Assembly: GCA_963924555.1 (NCBI GenBank)
Contig: OZ004592.1
Span: 3,596,001 to 3,660,000 of the forward strand
Source: Crambe crambe
Lineage: Eukaryota; Porifera; Demospongiae; Poecilosclerida; Crambeidae
Direction: 5' to 3'
Length of the DNA stretch: 64,000 bases
Made by a program: the position numbers and the translations under genes. This document shows positions 26,401-37,404 of this stretch, piece after piece; position 1 is the first letter of the stretch; the number at the start of each line of letters is the position of its first letter. The notes under the pieces are model-generated. The model was given only the letters and a program-made list of their open reading frames with translations, ran no database searches and had not been told where the DNA came from.

Positions 26401-29400
26401 AGACAGCATTATAGAGTTGCTAATTGGAAGTAAGCCTTAGGCAATGATCTAATAATAGCTAGTGGTTCAGCATAGCTGCTCTGTACCAACATATATAGAG
26501 TTGTAGGAAGTGAGATGATCTAATGGTATAGTTACTCACTCTGTAGCCAGCATAGAGTTGCTGATTAGATTTCCAATTGGAAGTTAGCGCACTGTTATGG
26601 CATCCCTGTATCCACAAGTGAGGTTTCACTTTAATCAAACCTATTCCATATGGGTGTATGGGAACGTCTGTCAATAGGTTCCTAATCATGTAGCATGTGT
26701 AGTTATAATATTGAGACTGTCACTAGATTTATTCTATGGCTTCTGGATTCCGTGAAGTGTGCATGGTGGTGTTGTCACAGGTATTTATATGTGGTTATGC
26801 ATCACACCTTCAGACCTCTAACTGTGTTTTTCACTCCAGTTGTTGTTGGTAAAGTAATCTATTATTCTGGTGTGCTTATGTAAACTCAGTGGTTTAATTA
26901 AGCTTATACAAGCATTTCCAGGACAACCGGCACAGTCATATTATAAGGTCAAAGTTCAAATCCATCATGCATAATACCTTTTAAAGGGGATGACATGACC
27001 CCAAGGACAAGAGGGTTCTGTCTACAAAAGAATAGAGCTACTCTCTTGGTAGTATAGGAAGACTCACATCTAATCATTACTTCATTCGAAGGAGTGATTT
27101 TTGCTGTGGTTTAATTTGAAAATAAAAAAGATGCTAGTGTGTGTGCTTCCACATGTGCTCATTTTGGCACTCATTAACTCTAAAAATAAACATGATTAGC
27201 TAGCCAGAGTTGCAGATTGCCTTAGCTAAGTGTTCAATTGTCATCTGCAGGAGTTGGATATCATCATTTTGTGTAACCATAATGCTTGAATTTCTTCTAT
27301 TGTGATTATGGTATGAAAATTAGGTTCTGTTCTAGCTAGACAATAATTATCAGCTGGATTTTGGCAGCCAAAGAAATGCCTGTCAGGATTCTACCTGGAA
27401 ATGGTTTTATCTAGAAATGCCAGTCAGGGTTCTATACCTAGAATTCCTGTCAGGGCTCTACTTAGCAATGCCTGTCAGGGTTTCCCCCTGCAGAATTTCC
27501 CCTAATTACCTAATTATGAATCAAGAAAAAACAGATGTGGTTTTAAATTAACAGTTGATGTGTTATAGATTTAGGAAGCAGTATCTGCTAATATGAGAAG
27601 ATTTGGGGGGATCCCCCTGCCTATTTTGGAGTATATGAGAGATTTTAGGAGTACTGTTATGGATGTCCAAGCAGTAGTTGTTTCTTGATGCATGTATATA
27701 CATGTATGGATGAACTGATTATTTAAGCCCTTGTCATGTCTGCACCAGGCTGTAGGTACTTGATCATGTTTTGGTGCACACTTTAAATATTTGCAATAAT
27801 AATTCGATGCTTGGATTTTTCCAGCATGTTTATCCTCCTCAGGTCCCACTGTAGTGGATAACATACCTTCATGCTCTCCCTTCCCAGTTTGCATTACTGC
27901 AGCAACACTTGGATCAAGAAGTTGCATTCTGGTCACACTAGCCTCAATCTCAATCTCGTTATCTCCTGAAGGGCCTAGAACAGTGAATAGAATTAGTAAA
28001 GCATACAAAGTATTGTGGCGAGCGCTAGTGAAGTTTTAATTGATGACATCGCTGTATTCCACCAGATGGAAGAACATACAAAACAAAAAATATAGCACCC
28101 CTCATTCGACTTTCTAGGTGACTCGCTTTGCTTGCCAATCATTAATAATATCATGCTACCAACACACCTTCAATTGTTTCCTGGGTATTATGGAATGATC
28201 CAGCACTGGGAAGTACCACCGTTATGGAGGAAATTTCTACAGAATCAGGGGATGTCACCTTGTCTACATTGCAACTGGTCATGCTACCAACACACCTTCA
28301 ATGGTATTATGGAATGATCCAGCACTGGAAAGTACTGTCATGGAGGAAATTTCAACAGAACCAGGGGATGTTGTAAGTGTCACCTTGTCTACACTGTAAC
28401 TGGTCATGCTGCTGACACTGGTCATGCTGCTGACACTGGTATTCTCTGCAAAAATGCAACCTTCCAATATAATAGTGCATATCTTTAACACCAGGAAGCC
28501 AGTAACTATCGATCAAAACAGAACTAAAAAATATCATGATTACATATTTGAAGAACTTAAGTTCACAATATTTTAGAGACTTGCATAAAAGGACTAGGAT
28601 TAAATATCTGTCATAACTCTAAATAATTGCAGAAATAGCAGGTTGAGCAATAATCAGATGCTCTAGGGCCTCAAGCATAATAAACCATAGAACCCACCAA
28701 ACCCTTCTGACTAATTATGGCTTCAAACTTTCTTGTTGCTATGTAAACTGCACATTACAACGTAAATAGGTGCGCTAGCTTTATCTATAATCAATTTTTT
28801 TTTCACCTTATGGACTTATGGTGCAAAAAATGTAGCAACAATTTGATTGGTCCATAGGAGTCCAATATATCGTACTCATTTCACTCAGCAACCACATTAT
28901 TAAAATACACACTGCTACAGAGGTGAATAGCAATTGGTCCAATTATGAAATTAATGATGATGATTATAATTTAGAAGTCTATTGCCAGCAACTGAATAAT
29001 CAAAGGTGCTAAAATTAATAATTAGATGTGATGAATGAGAGGTTCTCATTAGAGGTGATGAGTAGTAATTAGAGGTGCCAAATGATTAGAGGTGACAAGT
29101 ATAATCAGAGGTGCTGAGGTACACATTAGAAGTTGCCATCACATTACAGTCTTGGCTCACCATTAGGATAAATTAAGCAGCTGCTGTTGGGAAGTAAATA
29201 AAAGTCAAGATCTTCATCTTCATAGCAACCATAGAGTGTACAATTCAGCTTTGAAGAGATATTGAATTTCTTGGAATAAATGAAATTCATATTCCTGGGA
29301 AGTCCTTCGACCTCTACTATAATCTGAATATCAATAAGGAATCATTTTTTTGCATACAGAAAATTACTACATAGTAATAAATAATAAACCTGCAATGAAC

Positions 29401-31603
29401 AGTATACTACATCTACAGTGTACTAAGGGCATTGTTCATCTCAATTTTCTTGAACATAGACAGAGGTATGGGCAGATATATATGACTATAAGTGATTAAA
29501 TATAGCAATTGCAGAGTTAATCACATAATACTTTTATTAAGGTCGTCACGAAAAGAAACCGTTAGAGCATACATATGAGGCAAATAAGACCCCTCAGTTC
29601 ACTCCCTATTGTGATCACTAGGGCAATGTGCAACATTTGACAGCGAGCAAGCGAGCAAGTATTCCTAGGGCTTTTAGAGGTGATAGCTCCAATTTAAATC
29701 TTTGCTGCTGAGTTATGTGCAGCATGCATAGAAAGCTGTAATCTAGAAATCAATCAAGCAATCACAGAGTGTAGAATGTGAGAGTCAGCTCGCTCGCTGA
29801 ATTATTAGTTGTATAACACTTCAGTGATTTTAAGTGAGAAGCTTGGTAAAAACAGCCTGCATCTGGAACTGGATAAATGAAGTCCTACTCTACCACATTA
29901 ATTTTTTCATTAATAAAGAAACCGTCTACAACTGGTACAGACACACCAGGGAAGAATGTAAACATACCACAAAGCCTATTTCTGGTTACCAGGGATATGA
30001 ATGGTGGAAATAAGTATTAGTGTAACATCATACATGTGAAAACCATTTGGAATCAAGTTGGCTTATTTTCAAGGTAAAGAGCACACAATAAGATACTAAG
30101 AATGAGGATATTGCCAAGCATAAGCTGAGTCATAAGTGAGTACATAATAAGATACTGAGAATGAAGATGGCTATCTTTTATTGCCAAGCATAATTAAGCT
30201 ACAGTATGAGTAAACAGTTCACAATAAGATACTGATGTCTTGCTACAGTAAAGAGTACACATAGCTGAATACTGTTACAGTATAGTATGTTTGAAAATTT
30301 TGTAGGGTTATAAATTTTTTTCATCCCCAATGTTACCAATATGTATAATGTGGTACCTTGGAGGTAGTCTCACGCGCCAGATGCATTTGCGAGGAGGGGA
30401 AGGAAAAAATACGTCTGGTAACAATCGCCAGGTTTCCATTCTTTCAAAGAATGTGCATCACGTGACTCGTGGGATAATAATTTATTGCGTACACAATTAA
30501 AATCAGATCTGTCTAACTAAAGCCAGCTGAGATGGCTTCGCTGTGCAGAGCTTGTTCATGTGCTGCAACCCCCAAACTCAGGCATAGCATGGCCGACTCA
30601 AGTGCCAAGAAAGTCAACTAGTCTATAGCTAGCTATTCTGACCTACCTGTTGGAAGACACACAATCCTTTCCCGAAATAAAGCTCTTTAGAATTAAATGC
30701 TTGATAGCCCAGCTTGTTGGGAACAGCAGAGATTGCTGCACTGACAGAACTCTCTGAGTAGACACTCACAGCTAGCCATGGCTGGTGACGCACTTCCCCC
30801 CTCCCCCCCTCGCAAAAAAAAAGTGTGTGGCTGACTACCTTGGAGGGATGGTCCATCAGGGCCAATTATAACATCACAGTTGACCAGATATTTGATGGCA
30901 TATGTAGCACTTTGAATTTTCCACTGATTTCTTTCTATTGTACATAATAAGTGTCAGACCAGCAGGAAAGTGGCAACCAAACTGCAGTATAATTGGATGG
31001 TACTATCTGTCATCTTATAATGGCTAGCAGCTTCAGATCATCAACTATACTTCTATTCAGTAAGGGATATTCTTTGTACTGGTACTATCTGTAATCCTAT
31101 AATGTTCATTAACTATACTTCTATTCGGTAAGGGGTATTTTTTGTACTTACATGCATTTATTATTAGATTCAAGTGTTATGCACTTACTTTTTCGCTCCT
31201 TTTATCACAACTTATACTCAGTTCTCGAATAATTCCAGATTGTCCTTCACCCATCAATTGATAGGATGCAGACATCAGCACCCCACTGCAGTTCAGAGCA
31301 GTGTCCCCGTTGACTATAGCCTCCACTGTTAGTGTAGTAAGCAATGACAATTATCGTTCATATGACTCTACCCATTATGAAAGCCAAGCACATGTTCTAA
31401 GGGTGTGCTATGGGTCACAAGTGGATATCATTAATGAATCATTAAATGAATCTGTAGCTAGTATGCATGCAGTATTGATGACCATTACCCATTTTGCAAC
31501 TGAGCTAGTGGCAATTCTTACATGGATGATCATCGTAGCACAAGGAAAATCCCGAAGCCCACTTGATCAACATGACTCCATAAAGCAGAGATAAGAACTC
31601 CAT
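23404..31603 (-). CDS. Receptor R2: type I membrane protein with four-Cys ectodomain, 399 aa
   Basis: Minus-strand exon model, frame-consistent throughout: 31603-31522 (signal peptide, starts MEFLSLLYGVMLI), 31325-31189 (ectodomain half A: ALNCSG ... LSISC), 29323-29161 (half B: LNCTLYGCY ... SSCLIYP), 28445-28296 and 28263-28168 (two related Ser/Thr stalk modules), 27974-27867 (acidic module), 24413-24302 (membrane span LLSLLLVVVLFFIFLLVLIM), 24246-24210 (juxtamembrane), 23718-23404 (tail ending SSSSVSLK). All module junctions are phase 1, as in its neighbours. Tail Tyr sites include LFYLDNL, DYIIYTEE and TIYLNSE; none fits ITIM strictly. Large introns carry insertions, including one at 30364-30835. 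Additional stalk exons between 27867 and 24413 are possible. Function unknown. Confidence 0.75.
24414..27866. other. Long R2 intron without recognisable gene
   Basis: Inside the R2 model. It holds G-rich runs near 25435-25460 and short direct repeats around CCTGTCAGGGTTCTA (27378-27482). No exon with convincing splice sites was recognised. Confidence 0.5.
28140..28445. repeat. Tandem duplication of an R2 stalk exon with its flank
   Basis: Two ~125-150-bp copies share ACCAACACACCTTCAAT, GGAATGATCCAGCACTGG and GAGGAAATTTC. Each contains one exon (28263-28168 and 28445-28296), so the stalk grew by exon duplication. Confidence 0.8.
30354..30845. mobile_element. 472-bp insertion with 10-bp target duplication
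   Basis: TACCTTGGAG occurs at 30354-30363 and again at 30836-30845, bracketing 472 bp. The inner ends are loosely inverted (GTAGTCTCAC...TTTGCGAGG versus, reversed, GTCAGCCACAC...TTTGCGAGG). A related locus at 52827-52870 carries the same flanks (TAATGTGGTACCTTG, GGATGGTCCATC) with a single copy of the target, so it is an empty-site relative. A Mutator-like origin (about 9-10-bp duplications) is a guess. Confidence 0.7.
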
Positions 31604-33044
31604 TACATTCAGCAGCCTACAGCCATATGCAGCATTCACATACTTGTAGCTAGAGGATGCACAGCTGCACTAGCAGCTGATGGGCGCTACACGTGGTAGC
31701 TGCTGCTGTAAGCTCATTAGCTAAATTTAAGGGGACTTTGCCAAGATATCTTCGCTTATTGAGATTTAAAATGCTAGCTCGCAGTAACACGTAGAATGGT
31801 GTTCATGAATGTAAGTCAAAGTGGTGTGAGAGGTTATGAACATGGAGCCAAGTACGCTAGTGTGTCAGGCTGGGCTGTAGAACTGATACTTTATGAAGTT
31901 CTTGTCTGCAAAAAGATGGCACTAAAAATTGTAATTGCAGTAGGTGACTCTGAGCCTATGTGTATACAGAGTTTTGTCATTAGCTATAGCTAAGTGCCTT
32001 TGTGGCTACCTGGCTGCTGAATCATAGCTATAAGGAGTATAAGGAGCATGAGTGGAAGCTTGTCAGCTCTGAAGATCTTGACAGTATAGTAGCAAGGACA
32101 GATAAGAGATAAAGACTGATGAACACATATTACATAGAGAAAACAATTCATCAATTCATCTTATTTGAGAGACTTTCCTAAACCACTTCCACAGTAATTC
32201 TATTGACCAAATCAGAGTCAACTGCTCCTGCAGCTGTTGAGAAGGCTCACAAACATAATTATATTTACATGAAAAATGTTTCTTGCCTTCTAGCACTCAA
32301 AGAGGAATAACCAAGGCAGTGCAGAGTTCATATATTTGAACATGAGCTGAAAATCCTAAGAAACTAGCTCTCTTTGGGATGGGAGAGCTCTCAAAGGAGA
32401 AAGAATTTTTTTGGTGAACCTTACATAATTTTCTTGTTACCTCCAGTGCCCCCATTCACCAATGCCCTAAGCCACTGCCTTGCCTTGCAAGCATACTCAT
32501 TTCAAGCCCTTCTACTTTTGCCTAAGCTCTGAAATTTAGCTGTTGTGTGCTGCATTAAGAGTGCCACACCCCCAAAACATGTAAATGACTCAAATGAGAT
32601 GATCACAATTTTTATATTGAGAGACTATGCATGCTAGCTAGGCAGCTTAGCTACATACTTAGCTTACCACTTCTATATATCTAGCTGATGTTGTCATAAC
32701 ATGCTTTCCACAACTTAGCTAATTGACTCACTGATAAACTTGAAGCAAGTCCCCTAGCTAGTTACTTACAGGTAAGTATAATAACAAAAATTAAGTGCTT
32801 GCACACCCCAGTGGAAAATCTTTGTGGAATTATATGGAGCAGCTAGCTGGAATTGGCTTCTTTGCAGCTTATTTTTACATTGCATTAGGAGTTCACTGCA
32901 GTTACTTGGGAAGTGAATTAAGTTGTGATGATTTTAATTAATAATGCGATAAATTGCATTTTATATAATAGGCATGTGCTATAACTAGCTACTATAGTTC
33001 TAGCTACTAGCTATACGTATAGCTGGAGTTCACTCAAGACAATC

Positions 33045-34739
33045 ATGGAACTTATACTTGTCTACTTTATTGTATTTTTAAGGTTCTCTGCACCCATGTG
33101 TCCTGAACCTTCTGGTGAGTATATGAATACCTTTAATAAGCATAGCTATAATATTTTATTAAACTATCATAGGAGAAGAAATTGTGTACTTAGCAAATTC
33201 ATCTTTGAAGTGTTCGTGCACCAATATTGCTGTTGACTTAGGGGGACCCCCGGATTATGAGCGACAAACTCAATTTAAAAATGCCTCAGTTGTATGCAGA
33301 AATACTGAAGGAGAAATAATACATACTAGTAACCTTGACTCCTTAGGACATAGGATTATTAATCACTCAACAAATGCCACAAGCTCTTGTGAACTCACTG
33401 GGTGTTATTCTGTTGGACGTAACTCAGATGTGTACTATGGTTTCCCAAGAGCAAATTGTTCCATTGATTGTAAGTACAATTAGTTACATGCAGTATAGAT
33501 AGCTACAACATTTCCCTTATAGCTACTCATTGTCTACATTGTTTGTTGTTTTTTTTGTTTTTTTTTTGGAAATTTGTGTTGCTATCTGAATAGCATATTA
33601 TCAACATGTTGCTAATTGATAGCATAATAGAACCAAGGGTCTCTCATGTTGTAGGTTCACCACCTATTCCAACATCCATGACTGATGCAATATCAACAGT
33701 TCATAGTTCTATGACTGATACAACATCAATGGTTCGAGATTCTAACCCTAACACAACAGCTTCAGTTCCTTCTGTGAATTCATCATCACTTTGTAATTGT
33801 AGTTATAGCTTGTGAACTTGGGGGGACTACCAAAATAAAATGCAAGCTATAGACCTGAACTCAAGACTAGAAGTTATAAAGGGAGATTTTATAGTCAGTT
33901 GAGAGGGCACGACTTATTTGATAACCCTGCACACCTCACCCCCCTCCCAAAGCTAGCTATACATACTTGCATCAGGACCTCAAGCTTATATTTCACATGC
34001 ATGAATGCAGATAACCTTTATGGTATGCTACTAGTTATTCCTCTGGCAATATTGACTATTTGTGTGACAGCTCAGTTTGTTAATCGGAGGATTACTGCTA
34101 AAAGGTGAAGTTCATATGCTAGCTACAGATAGGTGCTGTGAAGTGATAGAGGGACAATCTCCCAAGGCTAAAACTCACCATTATTGACTATAGCTATAAT
34201 TGTATGACCTACTTTTAAAAAAATATTGGTCTTAGAAGCAATAACAAAAGAGCTTTTACTTTTTTCTTGTATATATAGAACAAGGGAAGTTAGGCTTGGG
34301 TTGCTCCTTCTAAAAAATGACGTGAGTTCATTGTCAGCAGCCAATGATAACAATCATCTTAATTTTTCAGAGATTTGATATTAATTATGCTCCTATTAAT
34401 ATTGAGGCAATGGCAGTACTTCACCACTCAGAATCATCTTCAAGCATTTACACATCTCTATCCCATTGCAAGACTGACAAAAAATTAGGTGTTCAACCAT
34501 ATGGAACTGAAAAGAATCTAAATAATGATAGTGGTCCAAGTGAAATTCTGTCAATGCACCCCAACATACTCAAGGAAGCTAGCTGCCAATACATCAGGAG
34601 CGATCTGTATGGTGTAAAAAGTGAAGTATCGGATAGAATTAATAGTGAATTGAACCTTGCAGACTTGGAAGCATTCACACCATCAAATGGTGAAGTACAA
34701 GTCTTTGAATTATGTTCCAGTGACTACATAAAGTACTAA
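33045..34739 (+). CDS. Receptor R3: smallest family member, 336 aa
   Basis: Six exons join in frame: 33045-33114, 33173-33469, 33655-33792, 34011-34104, 34279-34321, 34371-34739. Exon 1 is a signal peptide (MELILVYFIVFLRFSA). Exon 2 carries both halves of the ectodomain without the intron that splits it in R1, R2, R4, R5 and R6: SLKCSC, VVCRN, SSCELTGCY, ANCS. Exon 3 is a Ser/Thr-rich stalk, exon 4 the membrane span (MLLVIPLAILTICVTA), exon 5 the 43-bp juxtamembrane exon. The 123-residue tail has two ITIM-fitting sites, INYAPI (Tyr220) and SIYTSL (Tyr241), plus DYIKY at the very end. It is divergent from R2 (about 1.4 kb between starts) and the only intact-looking member with a single-exon ectodomain. 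Confidence 0.82.
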
Positions 34740-35585
34740 CTTTAACAGTTTGAGATATAATGTACACCCATCCCTATAAACTGTAAGCTAATTACCTATT
34801 TCATTGCTGATGTGTTGGCTCATTATAGCTATAGACAGCTGCAAGTATGTCTCTGAATGGATGTTGAAGTTCATCATGTATGGGTCCATACCATGAATGT
34901 ATTATGCATGATGGTCTTCCTACCTAGTATTGATTGTCAGCTGAAAACAAGGAATTGTGTACCAATTATATGGCATGCTACATGTACATCAGGACACTTG
35001 ATGGGGAAGGTGCTGGGGGTATAGGGTTGGTAGGCCTGTAGCAAGTGGTAGGACTGGCAAGGGATCGTGTGATCGCACTCATGCAGACATCTTTAGTGAT
35101 GTGTGCTGCTGCACATGGTCACAGGTGTGCAGATGCCTAATGAAAATTTCTGGGGCAGTAGCTACAGTGCACTATTTCAGTTACAAGCTTGGCTTAGGTG
35201 GGGGGATCCCTCAACCCTACCCCTGCATGGATCCAGCACTATAGCTATAGCTAATACATTTTGGGGACACTGGGGTGCCATAGGCAATTAATTTATTACA
35301 CACCACACAAGTTACTGCTGCTCTGACAATGACACATATCAAGTTAGCTATAGCATGGTAAGTTAATGTTGCCCAGCAAGGAGCAAAGAGGAATAAAGCA
35401 TGGAAAAAAAAAAATGAAATACCAATTTAAAACTGTCAATTTGAAGTTTCCACATTCTTTAGGTACACACATGCACTGGATGTTTACATCTCCAGCCATG
35501 ATCTAGCTAACTAATTTCATCCAGCCCCGTTTCTCATGCAGTGTACATCCATATGGCAGAGTATTTGGTGGCAGGATATGAGCTA

Positions 35586-35790
35586 GCGACTGAAGTCTAG
35601 AAGAGAGATCAAACTTATAATCTGAATGGAACTCAACCTGCATGATAATCATGTGATGATTACATGATGACTACATAAGTAAAAATGGTGTAATGATAAA
35701 GATACATAAATATGAATGATGATGCACAAATCACTACATTACATCAGCAAAGGGGTGAAGCACCCCCGAAAAATTGTGTTGTAGCTTAAA
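35586..35790. repeat. Dispersed repeat, inverted partner at 42935-43105
   Basis: Both copies share GCAAAGGGGTGAAGCACCCC, AATCACTACATTACAT, CAACCTGCATGATAATCA and CTAGAAGAGAGATCAAAC in opposite orientation. Non-coding. Confidence 0.8.
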
Positions 35791-35836
35791 AGACACATGA
35801 TCACTGATAATGTAAAGTGCTGGATGTGTATTATAG

Positions 35837-36043
35837 CAGGGGCGTATCGAGCTGCAAAGTGGCGAGAGGGCCTGCAACTTCTAAGGCTCTGTACATAGAT
35901 GGTGAAATATTACTATAAATAGCTTAGCACATGGTAGGCTCTGCCTGCATATGTCCGGATACTGCATGGTTAAATATAGTAATTTACATTTTGCCATCTA
36001 CACTAGTTGCATGCCCTCTTGCCACTTTGCGGCTCGATACACC
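35837..36043. mobile_element. MITE-like element, CAGGGGCGTATCGAGC end
   Basis: Left end CAGGGGCGTATCGAGCTGCA and, inverted at the right, GCCACTTTGCGGCTCGATAC. Same CAGGGG-type end as the 16005/17309/41526 and 46774 elements, but the right terminus is eroded. Confidence 0.6.
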
Positions 36044-37325
36044 GTAACCACAATTAGTTCTTAGTTCATGTTCCTCTAACCTCTAAGTATACTACTTTAG
36101 AGCAGAAACACAAGTGACCAAAGAAAACTAGGTGGTCAAATTGCATTACAGTGCACCATTTTACTCATACAGGCTTGTATTATAGCTTGGAAACAAAAGG
36201 CCCCCCCCCCCCCCCCTGGATCCAGCCTGGACAATGATGCCCAAGAACACGTGATAGAGCTTGCAATCCCAGTGTGTACTTTCGTTCTTTGTCCAGTGTG
36301 TTGTCCCAAAGCTTGAGCCACCCACATACACGGTCAGTCTTCTCAATTAGTGGATTTATTTTCAGTGTCTTCACTGTCAAATGTCACACATACTCCCCAC
36401 TACTACAAAAATTTCATCTACCAAGCTCATCCCAAACCACTCATCCAGTTCTCAACACTCCCTCACCAGACTTATCAACTCCACTTCATCAATCACATTA
36501 TATGCAGCACCTCCACATCAACCCTAGCATCTTTCATCAATTTCTTCATAAACCCCAATTCCCTTCCAAACTCCAGAGATCTTGATGACTCCAAGCCTAC
36601 TGTATGAGCAGCCGAGTCAGAGAAATGCTTCAGACATTTTAGTGCTCTATTACCTAATCCAGATATCCAATCTAGCATATAGTGTATCTGTGAGCACTGG
36701 CATATAGAAGCTCTGGTAGCTATAGTACACACTCCGCAATGAGGGGGCTAGATCTCCTTCAAGGCTCCAAGGCTGGATCCTCTATTGATACGTTTAGTCT
36801 AGGAGTGGGGTTTGACCAGATATGCATAAATGCATCTAATGTTTGCGACTGTCACATCCAAATCTTTTTTTCTCCAGATAATAAAGAAACAGTCATGATA
36901 CAATAATATGAGAAAGATGAAAGGTGGAAAAAGTATGGGGTATACAATAGTCATATTAATGTACAGTATTTGAAATTGGTCGGAATCAATGCACCTGTGG
37001 TAAAAACAAAAAACAAAACAGCTTTCCCTTGAGAAGCAGTTCACTGTCCAGGACTATAATTACAATTATAGCTAATAGAGTAGCCATGGCAATAGGCCAT
37101 AATACAGAATGATCAATGGAATATGCATAATATAATCTGTCCCTAAATTTTTGGTGGAGTCCATCATTGGTGGACTACATACTTGCCTCACTGTCAGTCT
37201 CTATGTATGGAAAGATTGGATTATAAATACACATTACACTCACAGTTTTATGTTATTTTTAGCCCCGAGGGGGTTCTCCAATCACCACACAACTGACAGC
37301 CTACCTACCTGGTTTCATTCTGCCC

Positions 37326-37366
37326 TGACGTCATGCATGACACAGTAATCTTGCTGCGCATGCGTA
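37326..37366. promoter_or_regulatory. R4 promoter: CRE palindrome plus NRF-1-like site
   Basis: TGACGTCA (37326-37333) is a perfect CRE/ATF palindrome and TGCGCATGCGTA (37355-37366) is NRF-1-like. Both lie 40-80 bp upstream of the R4 start codon. Confidence 0.6.
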
Positions 37367-37404
37367 AAACCACATTCGATGCGAAGCGCGAGCTCGAGGT
37401 GAAG

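Larger units (their letters stand above)
34740..37320. other. Gap between R3 and R4: repeats only
   Basis: No gene seen. Contents: a segment at 35586-35790 that recurs inverted at 42935-43105, a MITE at 35837-36043, and a C-run at 36201-36219 that creates spurious open frames. Confidence 0.6.

Noticed and set aside
31301..31594. 97-codon plus-strand open frame with a hydrophobic stretch
   Set aside because: Antisense to the first two exons of R2, which are supported by matching phases and the shared ectodomain.
36136..36607. Several overlapping open frames around the C-run
   Set aside because: Low complexity, no homology, contradictory frames on both strands.
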